A DNA stretch of 41,694 nucleotides. It comes from Bdellovibrio sp. GTDB lineage: Bacteria; Bdellovibrionota; Bdellovibrionia; Bdellovibrionales; Bdellovibrionaceae. The translations under genes were made by a program, and so were the position numbers. Below are positions 14,213 to 23,203 of the stretch, in pieces. The stretch covers positions 1 through 41,694 of the forward strand of contig JABWCO010000013.1 of assembly GCA_013360185.1 (NCBI GenBank), written 5' to 3'. The first letter of the stretch is position 1. The number at the start of each line of letters is the position of its first letter. Under the pieces are notes generated by a model. The model had not been told where the DNA came from. It did not search any database and worked only from the letters and a program-made list of their open reading frames with translations.

Positions 14213-16325
14213 ATATTCTGTATCATCCCTTCTTCTAGGTCTTTTACTTATTTTAGGATCAGCGGGTGATGCTTTCGCCCAGCATAAGGGCATAAGTTTT
14301 CAAGCGGTGATGAAGAAGTCAGATGGCAGCTATCCGAGTGTTACTGGGATTTCGGTGACGGCGCAAATTCTAGACCCAGTAAATAATTGCATCTTACGGG
14401 AAGAAGAACACACCGGTAAAAATATCACCAAAGGCTATTTGAATTTGGTGTTAGGTGATAGCGGGGTTGCGACGCCGGCGATCCGCAACCCCTCGCCGGT
14501 GCTGACGATCAGTCAGGTTTTAGATAACCAAACGACGCGCACAGGTTTAAAGTGTGTAGATCAAAACAATAATATTCTAGCCACGGGGCAAAGTTACATT
14601 CCCTCGAACATTGATCGTCGCATTTTGCGCGTGCGTTTAAATATTTTAGGCGAGGACATTGTCGCTGATTTCAATATGCGAGCCGTGGCTTATGCGGTCA
14701 ATGCAGAGATGCTTAACAGTAAATCCGACACAGACTTTATCAACGTCAACGGTGCTAAGGGTGTTGAGCAAAATAAGTTAGAAAGTATTTTTGAAAGATT
14801 CACGAAGCTAGATGCTATTTTAAATAACTCCAACGGCAGCGGAACTTCTTTGGGCGTTAATATTTCTGGCAACGCCGCCACCGCGACCAGTGTGACGGGC
14901 ACCGTGGGTATCGCCAATGGCGGAACCGGTGCGACAACGGCTGCGGATGCCAGGACGAATCTTGACTTGGGTCCTTTGGCGGCGATGAAACCCACAGGGA
15001 CAGCGGATGCGACAACCTATTTGCGCGGAGACGGAACATGGCAAGCCATCGGTGGTGGTGGCGCAGTTTCAAGTGTTGCCGGACGTACCGGGGCTGTGAC
15101 GTTAACAACCGCAGACGTCAGTGGCTTGGGCGCCTTGGCCACGAAAACCACTTCTGGTACTGCCGATAACACAACTTATCTCAGAGGCGATGGTGCGTGG
15201 ACGGCCCTTGGTGGCGCTGCTTTATTAAATGTTGGCACCGGTGCGGGGACTGTGGCGGCGGGTGATGACTCAAGAATTTCTAAGGCTATACAAAATGGGG
15301 GCTCAGGTGCTTCGTCAGATATCGTTGCAATTTCCGCAGGGGCTGACTCCAGTAAACCGGGAGCTCCGGTGGCTGGGCAAATGTATGTGGCGACGGATGC
15401 TCAGAAAATATATCGTTTTGATGGGGGCTCTTGGATCACTGTTGCGCAGGTCGGGGCCTCGGGCTTTACGGGAAGTTTAAGCGGAGACGTCAGCGGGACT
15501 CAGTCCTCAACAAGTGTCGATAAAATTAAGGGCCAAGCGGTGACGGCCACGGCAAGTACGGCGGGGCAAGTTTTGCGCTATGCCGGGAGCAACAATTGGA
15601 CACCAAGCTTTGTCGCTATGACGGATTTAAGATCCACGGTGACAGGTGGTAGTCAGTTGGGGAGCTCTTGTTTGGCTCATCAAACACTGACTTACAACTC
15701 CGTGGGGGACGTCATGCAATGTGCAAGCATCGCCGGTCTTGATGCTGCGGTCTTAACCACGGGAACGATCGCAGACTCGTTGTTGCCTGCCAGTGTGAAG
15801 TATTGGACAGCCGTGACTGATGGAATTAACTATGCCACAGGTCGCGTAGGCGTGAATGTATCAAGTCCTTCTGCACAACTGGATGTTCGGTCGCCTGCCA
15901 GTTACGCTGTTCCTGCGACACTTTCAGGAAATATTACTGCCGGCGTTACTTCGATTTCCGTGAGCAGCACTGCCGGTTATCCAACCAGTGGGGTTTTATT
16001 AATTGATGATGAATTGATTGCCTATACAGGAATCACGGGAACAAGTTTTACCGGTTTAACTCGAGGTTTTAGTGGCACAACGGCCGCAGCACATTTAGCC
16101 GGAGCTTACACAGAAGTTCTGGCGATGTATGCAGGGGGCAACGTAAAAACTGGAATTCTGACTTCAGATGAAATTCGTGTCGGAGCTACCACTTCAGCCA
16201 CTGTGATCGATTCTGGCGGAACTATTTTGCCAGGAGTGACCACTTCCAATGAAGGCGACGTTTGTAATGATGGCGGTGCCATCGTGCGCGATGCCGCCGG
16301 AGACGTGATGATTTGTTCTGATTAA
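14205..16325 (+). CDS. Phage tail-fibre-like secreted surface protein (possible mosaic adhesive fibre)
   Basis: 706 aa. ATG 14205 is chosen over the in-frame upstream ATG 14178 because it gives a clean signal peptide (cut near DAFAQ, residue 26) and follows GAAGGGG. Residues about 27-180 form a globular beta-rich domain (ISFQAVMKKSDGSYPSVTG). Phage fibre modules follow: IANGGTGATTAADARTNLDL, YLRGDGTWQ and a second YLRGDGAWT, SSVAGRTGAVTLTTADVSG. The C-terminal part has YTGITGTSFTGLTRGFSGTT, common in phage virion proteins, and ends in a small Cys module (EGDVCNDGGAIV...MICSD). Bdellovibrio carries trimeric mosaic adhesive fibres for prey recognition; membership here is inference from architecture. 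It is followed 61 bp later by the glycine-rich gene. Confidence 0.8.
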   Translation: MNKYSVSSLLLGLLLILGSAGDAFAQHKGISFQAVMKKSDGSYPSVTGISVTAQILDPVNNCILREEEHTGKNITKGYLNLVLGDSGVATPAIRNPSPVLTISQVLDNQTTRTGLKCVDQNNNILATGQSYIPSNIDRRILRVRLNILGEDIVADFNMRAVAYAVNAEMLNSKSDTDFINVNGAKGVEQNKLESIFERFTKLDAILNNSNGSGTSLGVNISGNAATATSVTGTVGIANGGTGATTAADARTNLDLGPLAAMKPTGTADATTYLRGDGTWQAIGGGGAVSSVAGRTGAVTLTTADVSGLGALATKTTSGTADNTTYLRGDGAWTALGGAALLNVGTGAGTVAAGDDSRISKAIQNGGSGASSDIVAISAGADSSKPGAPVAGQMYVATDAQKIYRFDGGSWITVAQVGASGFTGSLSGDVSGTQSSTSVDKIKGQAVTATASTAGQVLRYAGSNNWTPSFVAMTDLRSTVTGGSQLGSSCLAHQTLTYNSVGDVMQCASIAGLDAAVLTTGTIADSLLPASVKYWTAVTDGINYATGRVGVNVSSPSAQLDVRSPASYAVPATLSGNITAGVTSISVSSTAGYPTSGVLLIDDELIAYTGITGTSFTGLTRGFSGTTAAAHLAGAYTEVLAMYAGGNVKTGILTSDEIRVGATTSATVIDSGGTILPGVTTSNEGDVCNDGGAIVRDAAGDVMICSD

Positions 16326-16386
16326 GCATCAAGCAGATCACGAAGTTGAATTTATATTAAAAAAAATAATTTTCTGGAGACACTGT

Positions 16387-17247
16387 ATGAACATCAAAAC
16401 AAAAACCATCTTCCAAAATATCGGGTCCGTATTTTTACCGGCATTAGCAATCAGTCTTTTCATCACGCCCTCAAACTTCGCCCAAGCGAAGACCTGGAAA
16501 AAAGTTTCTGGTGGCGGCGACTCGATTTTGAGTCTTAAAAGTCAACAGGTGTTCACAGCGAACGGAACCTTTAACGTCCCTGCGGGAGTAAGCACAGTCT
16601 ACGTCACTGCCATCGGCGGTGGCGGTGGCGGCGGCAGCCAGAGTGGCGGTGGCTACGGCGGTGGAGGTGGTGGAGGTGGCGTGTGTGTGATCCAATTCGC
16701 GTGCGCTGTGACTCCGTCTTCTACAGTTGCTGTTACCGTTGGTGGTGGGGGCACTGGTTCTCCCTCTGGTAATGGCGGAATTGGTAGTTCATCCAGCTTT
16801 GGCTCTTGTGTGTCAGTGAGCGGTGGCAGCGGTGGATTGCCTAGTGGCATGGGTGGTTCGGGCGGATCTGGTGGGGGTAGCGGAGAGGCAGGTTTCCCTC
16901 CTGGCTCCGGTAGTTCAGGCGGCAGTGGTGGTTCTGCTGGATTGACAAATACGATTGCTTATGGTGGCGGGGGAGGTTCTGGTTGTGGCATAACTCCCCC
17001 TGTCGCTGGCGTGGGAGCAGGGGTAAATTATGGTGGAGCCGGCGGTGGCAATGGGGGTTCGGGTGGACGGTCCGGTGGCGGCGGTGGCGGCGGACTCCAC
17101 TATTTGGGTATAGTAAATAATCAACGGGGTGCTTATGGTAATGCTGGCGGGAGCGGCGGCGGTGGCTATGGCGCCGGCGGTGGTGGGGCTTACCTCGGTA
17201 GTCCCGGCGGCAGTGGAGCACCCGGTGTTGTGGTTGTGGAGTGGTAA
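16387..17247 (+). CDS. Secreted glycine-rich protein resembling phage adhesin tips
   Basis: 286 aa with signal peptide (cut near NFAQA, residue 34). After a short linker comes a beta-sandwich entry typical of glycine-rich phage receptor-binding proteins, QVFTANGTFNVPAGVSTVYV. Then about 200 residues of Gly-rich blocks (runs of 5-8 Gly, with S, A, Y) and the characteristic ending GAPGVVVVEW. Such Gly repeats can pack as polyglycine II helices, as in the gp38 adhesin of T-even-like phages. Four Cys lie in two short inserts. It sits directly downstream of the fibre-like gene, as gp38-type adhesins sit after gp37. Local GC is raised by Gly codons. No enzymatic motif. Confidence 0.75.
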   Translation: MNIKTKTIFQNIGSVFLPALAISLFITPSNFAQAKTWKKVSGGGDSILSLKSQQVFTANGTFNVPAGVSTVYVTAIGGGGGGGSQSGGGYGGGGGGGGVCVIQFACAVTPSSTVAVTVGGGGTGSPSGNGGIGSSSSFGSCVSVSGGSGGLPSGMGGSGGSGGGSGEAGFPPGSGSSGGSGGSAGLTNTIAYGGGGGSGCGITPPVAGVGAGVNYGGAGGGNGGSGGRSGGGGGGGLHYLGIVNNQRGAYGNAGGSGGGGYGAGGGGAYLGSPGGSGAPGVVVVEW

Positions 17248-17256
17248 CACATGTCC

Positions 17257-18570
17257 TCACGCTCGGGGCGATGAGGACTCTTCCACCTTCTTAATTAAGT
17301 CGTGACAAACTTGTTCATAAAAGGACTTTTTCGCAACCAAGCGGGCTGCGACGTTTGCAATCATGGAAGCCAACATTAAATATAAAATAATCTCGTGGGA
17401 GTCGCCCATTTCTAACACCAGCACAAAAGAGGTGAAGGGCGAACGTGTCACACCTGTCAAAAAAGCGACCATACCTACGAACGCCATCAATTTAAAATTA
17501 CTAAAGCCAAGATTTTGACTTAACCAATGTGCTAAGGTTGCACCGCTGGCTAAGGCCGGCGCAAAAACTCCACCGATGACTCCGGCAGAATACGTAAAGA
17601 AATTACCTAAGATGCGTGAGGCGGGGACTTCAGCTGCTAAGGTCTGATCGGGATTTTGCAAAGAACTTAAAATCACAGATTTACCTGCGCCGATGGTACT
17701 GGGGCCACAAAGCCAAATGGTTAGGCTTAGCAAAAGTCCAAAAAACAAAGTAATAAAAATTTTTTCTGAAAATGTTTTTTGCGCGCGCCATTTGCCGACG
17801 CGATAAAGCCCTTCAGCAAAAAGACCACTGATGGCTCCGATGACAACGGCGATAAAGATGGTTTGAAAAATCACGCGCGCCGTGATGGCGTCAAAAGATG
17901 AGTTTCCAAAATAAAGATAATTGCCCAAAAAGAATTGAGACATGATACCGGCGATAATCACCGCTTGAAACACCGCCGTGCGTACCAGGCTGATGTGGGT
18001 TTTTGCTAGCTCTTCAATCGCAAACACAATGCCGCCCAGGGGGGTGTTAAAGGCCGACGCTAAACCCGCGGCTCCTCCGGCTAACATCATGGCCGGCAGT
18101 TGCGGGGCAGGAAGTTTTTTGGGCCAGTATTTGGTCATCTGATAAAAAATGGCAGCAGAAACTTGCAGTGTTGGGCCTTCTCGGCCGGAAACGCCCCCGC
18201 CTAAAACGCAAATGCAAGATCCGAAAATTTTCACCAGCAGCATCGGCACGCTGAGCAGTTTGTCTAAGAACTTGTTATTTGTGGTCGACAGCTCCATGGC
18301 AGCCATAACCTGAGGAATTCCGCTTCCCAGAGCTTCTTTAGAAAGAAAATGTCCCATTAAAAACGAAGCCAATAAAGCCAAAGGTGCGGTGAGCAGAAGC
18401 CAAGGTGAAGAGGCGTGCTTCAAAGCCCAATCTTCACAAAATTTAAAAAGATAATTATAAAAGACAGAAATCACGGCGGCTAAAGCGGCGGCCACCCAAA
18501 AGGGAATATTGGTTATAAGTTTTTCCTGAAGATATTTAACTGTCTCTTGGTTTTTTAATTGGGTGATCAT
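17257..18570 (-). CDS. ClC-family chloride channel/antiporter
   Basis: 437 aa inner-membrane protein with about a dozen or more helices. The ClC selectivity motifs are all present: GSGIPQV (about 82-88), GGGVSGREGPTLQ with the gating Glu131, and GGVFAPALASG. The internal proton-path Glu is kept (FAIEELAK, Glu187), which in this family indicates Cl-/H+ exchange rather than a passive channel. There is no cytoplasmic CBS domain. Its ATG overlaps the TGA of the MscS gene (ATGA), so it is coupled to it. Last gene of uppP-mscS-clc. Confidence 0.93.
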   Translation of the reverse strand: MITQLKNQETVKYLQEKLITNIPFWVAAALAAVISVFYNYLFKFCEDWALKHASSPWLLLTAPLALLASFLMGHFLSKEALGSGIPQVMAAMELSTTNNKFLDKLLSVPMLLVKIFGSCICVLGGGVSGREGPTLQVSAAIFYQMTKYWPKKLPAPQLPAMMLAGGAAGLASAFNTPLGGIVFAIEELAKTHISLVRTAVFQAVIIAGIMSQFFLGNYLYFGNSSFDAITARVIFQTIFIAVVIGAISGLFAEGLYRVGKWRAQKTFSEKIFITLFFGLLLSLTIWLCGPSTIGAGKSVILSSLQNPDQTLAAEVPASRILGNFFTYSAGVIGGVFAPALASGATLAHWLSQNLGFSNFKLMAFVGMVAFLTGVTRSPFTSFVLVLEMGDSHEIILYLMLASMIANVAARLVAKKSFYEQVCHDLIKKVEESSSPRA

Positions 18571-19733
18571 GACACGGTTTCCGGCGGTTTTTCGTTAGCC
18601 GCCGCAGGTGGCATCGGAAACTTATTGTAAATCGTTTGGGTTGGGTAAGCGAATTCGACCCCAAGATCGGACGCAATCTGCAAAATTTCTAAGAAGATCC
18701 CCTGTTGATGTTCCATTTCTTCGGCCGCCGTGAAAACCTCTAAGTGAAAGATCATCAGGACATCTAACGAGGAAGCGCTGTAGTTATTAAAACGGCACAA
18801 GACAGTTTCTGGATTCACTTTCGGGTGGCGAGTCACTAAATAGCGAACTTGATCGCAGAACTGGTCGATTTTTTCTGGAGGAGTTTCATAAGCCAGTCCC
18901 AAAATTTGCCGGGTACGTCGAAAAGGGCGAATCCCCATATTGTCGATAGTTTCTTTGGCCATCATCGCATTGGGAATTGAAATTACAGAGTTATAGGCCG
19001 TGCGAATGCGCGTGGAACGAAAGCCAATGTCTTCGACTGTCCCTTCCATGTCTTTGATTTTAATTAAGTCGCCGACTTTAAAAGGATGATCGAACAGGAT
19101 TGTAATTGAACCAAAAAGATTGGCAGCGGTGTCTTGGGCCGCAAGAGCTAAGGCCAAACCACCAAGTCCCAGGCCTGCAAGAATAGACATCACGTTGAGG
19201 CCGAAATTTTGCAAAGCAATCAGCACACCCATGACGATGACAAAAACTTTGGCGGACTTTGTTGCGAAAGGAACAAGCTGGTCGTCATAAGTGCTGACTG
19301 TCTTTTCCGCCATCTTCTGCAGCATGCTGCCGCCAGCATCGACGGCATAATAGAACAAACGGATTGCGTAAATGGCGACCAGGCCACGCAAAATATGTTC
19401 ATAATAAGTTTGAATTTTGCCCGTAAGACCAATGGCATCACCAACGGCAAACCACATCATGATCGTGAGTAACCAAGAAATGGCGCGTTCAATTTCGAGA
19501 GATAAAAAGAACGCCATAAAACCTTGCGGAAACTTTTTTGAAAACGGATTGTGGCGCTTAAATTCTTTTAAAAGGATTTGCAGTAAAGGGCGCAGTAAAA
19601 TTCCCGCGGTCAAAACGATCGCGAGCACACACCATTTCCAGTTGGGCATACCGATCACGGTCATCTTTAGGATGCCGGCAACTTCGGACGTAAAAAAAGC
19701 AGAATCTTCAAAAATAAACTTTTCGAGAGACAT
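18567..19733 (-). CDS. MscS-family mechanosensitive ion channel
   Basis: 388 aa, with about five predicted helices. The pore helix and beta domain are clear: ILAGLGLGGLALALAAQDTA, then NLFGSITILFDHPFKVGDLI, then GTVEDIGFRSTRIRT and ISIPNAMMAKETIDN. It opens under membrane tension to release solutes on osmotic downshock. It is somewhat longer than E. coli MscS through extra N-terminal helices. It starts 27 bp after uppP and overlaps the ClC gene by 4 bp, so the three likely form one operon concerned with envelope and osmotic balance. Confidence 0.93.
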   Translation of the reverse strand: MSLEKFIFEDSAFFTSEVAGILKMTVIGMPNWKWCVLAIVLTAGILLRPLLQILLKEFKRHNPFSKKFPQGFMAFFLSLEIERAISWLLTIMMWFAVGDAIGLTGKIQTYYEHILRGLVAIYAIRLFYYAVDAGGSMLQKMAEKTVSTYDDQLVPFATKSAKVFVIVMGVLIALQNFGLNVMSILAGLGLGGLALALAAQDTAANLFGSITILFDHPFKVGDLIKIKDMEGTVEDIGFRSTRIRTAYNSVISIPNAMMAKETIDNMGIRPFRRTRQILGLAYETPPEKIDQFCDQVRYLVTRHPKVNPETVLCRFNNYSASSLDVLMIFHLEVFTAAEEMEHQQGIFLEILQIASDLGVEFAYPTQTIYNKFPMPPAAANEKPPETVS

Positions 19734-19760
19734 AAAAATCCTTTACAAAAAAAACGAATC

Positions 19761-20552
19761 TTAAGTGACCTGCAGATTCGTGCCCGAATACAGAAGGATT
19801 AAAATAATCACTCCCAAAACAATGCGGTAATAACCAAAGCCGCGGAAGCCATAACGGGCGACAATATTTATGAAAAATTTAATGGCCAACATCGCCACAA
19901 TGAAAGCGACAAAGCAACCTACCAAAAGAAGACTGACTTGTCCCGGCTCAATCGTTTTATAAATCTTTAACAATTTGTATCCGGTGGCCGCAGCCATTGT
20001 CGGCACAGCCAGGAAAAATGAAAACTCTGCTGCCTCTTTTTTGTTCATGCCCAGTGTCAATCCGCCCATGATGGTGGCGGCAGATCTGGACACACCTGGG
20101 ATCATAGCGATGGCTTGAAACAAACCCAGCTTCGCCGAATCTACATACGTTAAATCATTTGTCGTGCGCCCGGTCGCGGTTAAGTGTCCGAACAAACGAT
20201 CCGACCAGATTAAAATTACTCCGCCGACAATAAGGGCCCAGGCTACAATTTGCACACTGCCTAGCATATGATCGACAAAGTCCTTTATGGCAAAGCCGAT
20301 AATGGCAGTTGGCAAAAAAGCGACGAACAGTTTTTTGTAAAAGCCCCAATGAGGCAAGAAGCGCTTCCAGTACAAAACTAGCACCGATAAGATCGCACCG
20401 AACTGAATGATGACCTCGAAGGCTTTCGTGAACTGGTTATCTTCGATACCCATGGCCGAGCTGGCCAGGATCATGTGACCGGTCGAAGAAATCGGTAAAA
20501 ATTCAGTGATGCCTTCAACTATTCCCAGGATGATCGCATGCAGATAACTCAT
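19761..20552 (-). CDS. uppP: Undecaprenyl-diphosphatase (BacA/UppP)
   Basis: 263 aa, usual length. It dephosphorylates undecaprenyl pyrophosphate so that the lipid carrier for peptidoglycan and O-antigen can be reused. Seen: GIVEGITEFLPISSTGHMIL at the N-terminus with the Glu-rich active-site motif, and MIPGVSRSAATIMGG, the second conserved (Ser/Arg) motif. Multiple membrane helices. First gene of the leftward operon uppP-mscS-clc. The upstream region 20553-20721 is shared with the divergent subtilase. Confidence 0.96.
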   Translation of the reverse strand: MSYLHAIILGIVEGITEFLPISSTGHMILASSAMGIEDNQFTKAFEVIIQFGAILSVLVLYWKRFLPHWGFYKKLFVAFLPTAIIGFAIKDFVDHMLGSVQIVAWALIVGGVILIWSDRLFGHLTATGRTTNDLTYVDSAKLGLFQAIAMIPGVSRSAATIMGGLTLGMNKKEAAEFSFFLAVPTMAAATGYKLLKIYKTIEPGQVSLLLVGCFVAFIVAMLAIKFFINIVARYGFRGFGYYRIVLGVIILILLYSGTNLQVT

Positions 20553-20721
20553 TGGTGTCCTTATATATAGATGTTGAAAATCAGCGTGTTCATTCTTTAG
20601 AAGATCGTCACTGGGTTCAATATTCGATGGCTTGTGTCATGGAATTTAAGATTTATTTAAGATTTTCCTATTCATTGTGGTCGGAATCTGAATATGATTT
20701 TTCTACCACGGAGGGGGTTTT
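20553..20721. promoter_or_regulatory. Divergent promoter region of uppP and the subtilase gene
   Basis: AT-rich 169 bp between oppositely directed genes. GGAGGGGG ends a few bases before ATG 20722 and is a very strong, G-rich ribosome site. GTGGT (20677-20681) and ACCAC (20705-20709) form a weak dyad before it. Promoter boxes were not clear. Confidence 0.4.
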
Positions 20722-22266
20722 ATGAAACGTGCATTATTTTTAGGTGCATTGTTGCTTGGTAGTCAGGCATTCGCAGGCGAATACTTGGTGAAATATCAAA
20801 GCACAAGTGCTCTGAACATGCTTAATACAATGACAATGTCTCGAGTTGCGATGATCCAAATGACGGACCACAACGCGACAGCAAGCTTAGTGAAAGTGGA
20901 CATCAACAAGGCACACGAAGCGCAAGCTTTGGCGTCTCTTCTTTCTCAACCAGGCGTTGAGTATGTGGTGCCAAACTTTAAGTTGAAAGCTTTCACTGCA
21001 CCAGTTGATGCAGCGGCTTTAAAAGACCAATGGGCGATTGCAAAAGTTCAAGCTGAAAAAGCTTGGCAACGTGCCGGCAACAAAGGAAATCGCAGCGTGA
21101 TCGTAGCGGTTATCGACACAGGTGTTGACTATAAACATCCTGCTTTGGCGCCGAACATGATCCAAGGTTATGACTTCAAAGAAAACGACAACGATCCAAT
21201 GGACAAAACTGGCTTCCAAAACCCTGGTCACGGTACTCACTGTGCTGGTGCGGTTGGAGCAACTGGTTTGATCGACGGCGGTATCGTAGGTCTTTCTCCT
21301 GAAGTTTCTATGATGCCTCTTCGCTTCTTGGGTGAAGACGGTTCTGGTGACCTTAACAACGCGATCAAAGCTATTGATTACGCTGTTGAAAAAGGTGCTT
21401 CAGTGATCTCTGCATCTTGGGGTGCAGCAGTTCCTAGATCACAAGCGGCTCCATTGTTAGAAGCAGTTAAACGTGCTGATGACAAAGGTGTTATCTTCAT
21501 CGCTGCAGCTGCGAATGATGGTAAAAACAACGACAAAACTGAAATGTTCCCAGCGAACAATGGTTATCCTAACTCGATCACTGTTGCCGCGTCAGGTCCT
21601 TCTGATGCAAAACCATCTTGGTCAAACTACGGAACAGCAACTGTTCACGTATCTGCTCCGGGTGAAAACATCATGAGCACATTGCCAAACAGCAAGTACG
21701 GAAATCTTTCTGGTACTTCAATGGCGACTCCACTGGTGTCAGGCCTTGTTGCTTTGATGAAAGCGCAAGATCCTTCACTAACAGGTGCGCAAGTTCGTGC
21801 GATCCTACAAACGACAGGTGCTAAAGTTTCTATTGAAACTGCTTGTAACTGCCGCGTAGACGCTTTCGAAGCTGTGGATGCTGTTATCGCTAAAAAAATG
21901 ACTGTAGTTCCTGCTGCAGCGACTGTGAAAACTTCAGAGACTTTAGCGTTCTCGGTTCTTCACGGTAAAGCGCCTTTCAAATTCGTAAGCAGCAACCCTG
22001 CAATTGCAACTGTTGCGGATAACGGAACTTTGACGGCAGTAGCAAATGGTTCAACTGTTGTGACAGTGACTGATGCTACAGGTAAAACTGCATCTACATT
22101 GAACATCAACGTAGGTGCAGTTTCTAGCACACCTCCTCCGGGCGGTGGACAACCTGGACAGCCGGGTGAACCAGGTGAGCCGGGCGAATGCCCACTGGGC
22201 GATCCAATGATTTGTCAGATCATCTGCCAAATTCAACCAGATCTTCCATTCTGCTCTGGTAACTAA
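20722..22266 (+). CDS. Secreted subtilisin-like serine protease (S8) with a bacterial Ig-like domain
   Basis: 514 aa. Signal peptide (cut near QAFAG, residue 18), an inhibitor-type propeptide (about 19-90), then the S8 catalytic domain: Asp132 in AVIDTGVDYKHP, His170 in GHGTHCAG, oxyanion Asn265 in AAANDG and Ser333 in SGTSMATPLVSG. Residues about 392-465 form a Big_2-type Ig-like domain (SSNPAIATVADNGTLTAVAN). A Gly-Pro-rich linker (GQPGQPGEPGEPGE) and a tail with five Cys follow. Codon choice is noticeably more uniform than in neighbours, which suggests high expression. Likely an extracellular or prey-directed protease (inference). Strong ribosome site and a clear terminator follow. Confidence 0.93.
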   Translation: MKRALFLGALLLGSQAFAGEYLVKYQSTSALNMLNTMTMSRVAMIQMTDHNATASLVKVDINKAHEAQALASLLSQPGVEYVVPNFKLKAFTAPVDAAALKDQWAIAKVQAEKAWQRAGNKGNRSVIVAVIDTGVDYKHPALAPNMIQGYDFKENDNDPMDKTGFQNPGHGTHCAGAVGATGLIDGGIVGLSPEVSMMPLRFLGEDGSGDLNNAIKAIDYAVEKGASVISASWGAAVPRSQAAPLLEAVKRADDKGVIFIAAAANDGKNNDKTEMFPANNGYPNSITVAASGPSDAKPSWSNYGTATVHVSAPGENIMSTLPNSKYGNLSGTSMATPLVSGLVALMKAQDPSLTGAQVRAILQTTGAKVSIETACNCRVDAFEAVDAVIAKKMTVVPAAATVKTSETLAFSVLHGKAPFKFVSSNPAIATVADNGTLTAVANGSTVVTVTDATGKTASTLNINVGAVSSTPPPGGGQPGQPGEPGEPGECPLGDPMICQIICQIQPDLPFCSGN

Positions 22267-22281
22267 GACCACGGCAAAAGC

Positions 22282-22310
22282 AAAAGGCTCCCGCTCGGGA
22301 GCCTTTTTTT
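22282..22310 (+). terminator. Intrinsic terminator of the subtilase gene
   Basis: GGCTCCCG (22286-22293) pairs with CGGGAGCC (22296-22303), extended by A-T pairs and followed by T7. It starts 16 bp after the stop codon. Confidence 0.9.
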
Positions 22311-22380
22311 ATTCTGATATCTTGTTCCCAAGTTCCCTGGCGTTTACACTTAAAATAAGTTTTTAAACTCAGGAGCAACC

Positions 22381-23196
22381 ATGGGATTTTACGACCAATC
22401 CTTTACGCATTTAAAGTCGTCTTTGCAGAATCATATTCTGTGGATCACGTTGAATAATCCAGAGCAAAGCAATGCTATTTCTTTGGAAATGGTTAGCTCC
22501 CTGACGCAAGTTTTAAAGCATGCCGATTTTGATCCGGCGGTGCGAGTTATTGTCCTAAGCGGCGAAGGTGCGAACTTTTGCGCAGGCGGAGACGTCAAAG
22601 CCATGCAGGAACGCACCGGGATGTTTGCGGGCGAAAGTAACGAACTGCGCATGCGTTACATGCACGGAATTCAGCAGATCCCAAAACACATCGAAGACCT
22701 TTCAAAGCCTGTGATTGCCATGGTGAATGGAGCTGCGATTGGCGCTGGTTGCGATCTCGCCATGATGTGTGATCTGCGTATAGGCACAGAAAAAGCGAAG
22801 TTCGGTGAGACTTTTGTGAAGCTGGGGCTTGTGCCCGGAGATGGTGGCAGTTTCTTTTTGCAACGAGTGATTGGTTATTCCAAAGCGATGCAGATGTCGT
22901 TAACGGGAGACGTTGTCAGCGGTGCGGCAGCCCTTCAGTGGGGGTTGTTGAATTACTTTGTTCCAGAAGCCGATTTGCAGGCAGAAACTCAGAAGTTGGC
23001 AGAAAGAATTGCCAGCAACGCGCCGATCGCCGTGCAGATGACAAAAAAAACCATGAAGATGGCTTACTTGAATGATTTAAACACGGTCTTAGATGTGTCC
23101 GCGGCCTATCAGGGAATTAGCCAACGAACGACAGATCATTTTGAAGCCTTACATGCGATGAAGCAGAAAACAACGCCGGACTATCAAGGGCGATAG
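22381..23196 (+). CDS. Enoyl-CoA hydratase/isomerase (crotonase) family enzyme
   Basis: 271 aa. Crotonase fold: ITLNNPEQSNAISLEM, the first oxyanion-hole segment GANFCAGGDVKAM, the second GAAIGAGCDLAMMCDLRIG, then KFGETFVKLGLVPGDGG, and C-terminal TKKTMKMAY. Acts on acyl-CoA thioesters in the cytosol; fatty-acid or amino-acid breakdown is likely. The Asp of PGDGG and the missing usual Glu pair make the exact reaction uncertain, so no symbol is given. AGGAG 5 nt before ATG. Convergent with the next gene, 7 bp apart. Confidence 0.88.
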   Translation: MGFYDQSFTHLKSSLQNHILWITLNNPEQSNAISLEMVSSLTQVLKHADFDPAVRVIVLSGEGANFCAGGDVKAMQERTGMFAGESNELRMRYMHGIQQIPKHIEDLSKPVIAMVNGAAIGAGCDLAMMCDLRIGTEKAKFGETFVKLGLVPGDGGSFFLQRVIGYSKAMQMSLTGDVVSGAAALQWGLLNYFVPEADLQAETQKLAERIASNAPIAVQMTKKTMKMAYLNDLNTVLDVSAAYQGISQRTTDHFEALHAMKQKTTPDYQGR

Positions 23197-23203
23197 GCGC
23201 AAG

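Noticed and set aside
13922-17247. Prophage or tailocin
   Set aside because: Fibre and glycine-rich modules look phage-derived, but both proteins carry signal peptides and no tube, sheath, baseplate, holin or terminase gene is near.
16471-17260. Minus-strand open frames within the glycine-rich gene
   Set aside because: Low-complexity His/Arg/Pro or Thr/Ala strings are shadows of glycine codons.
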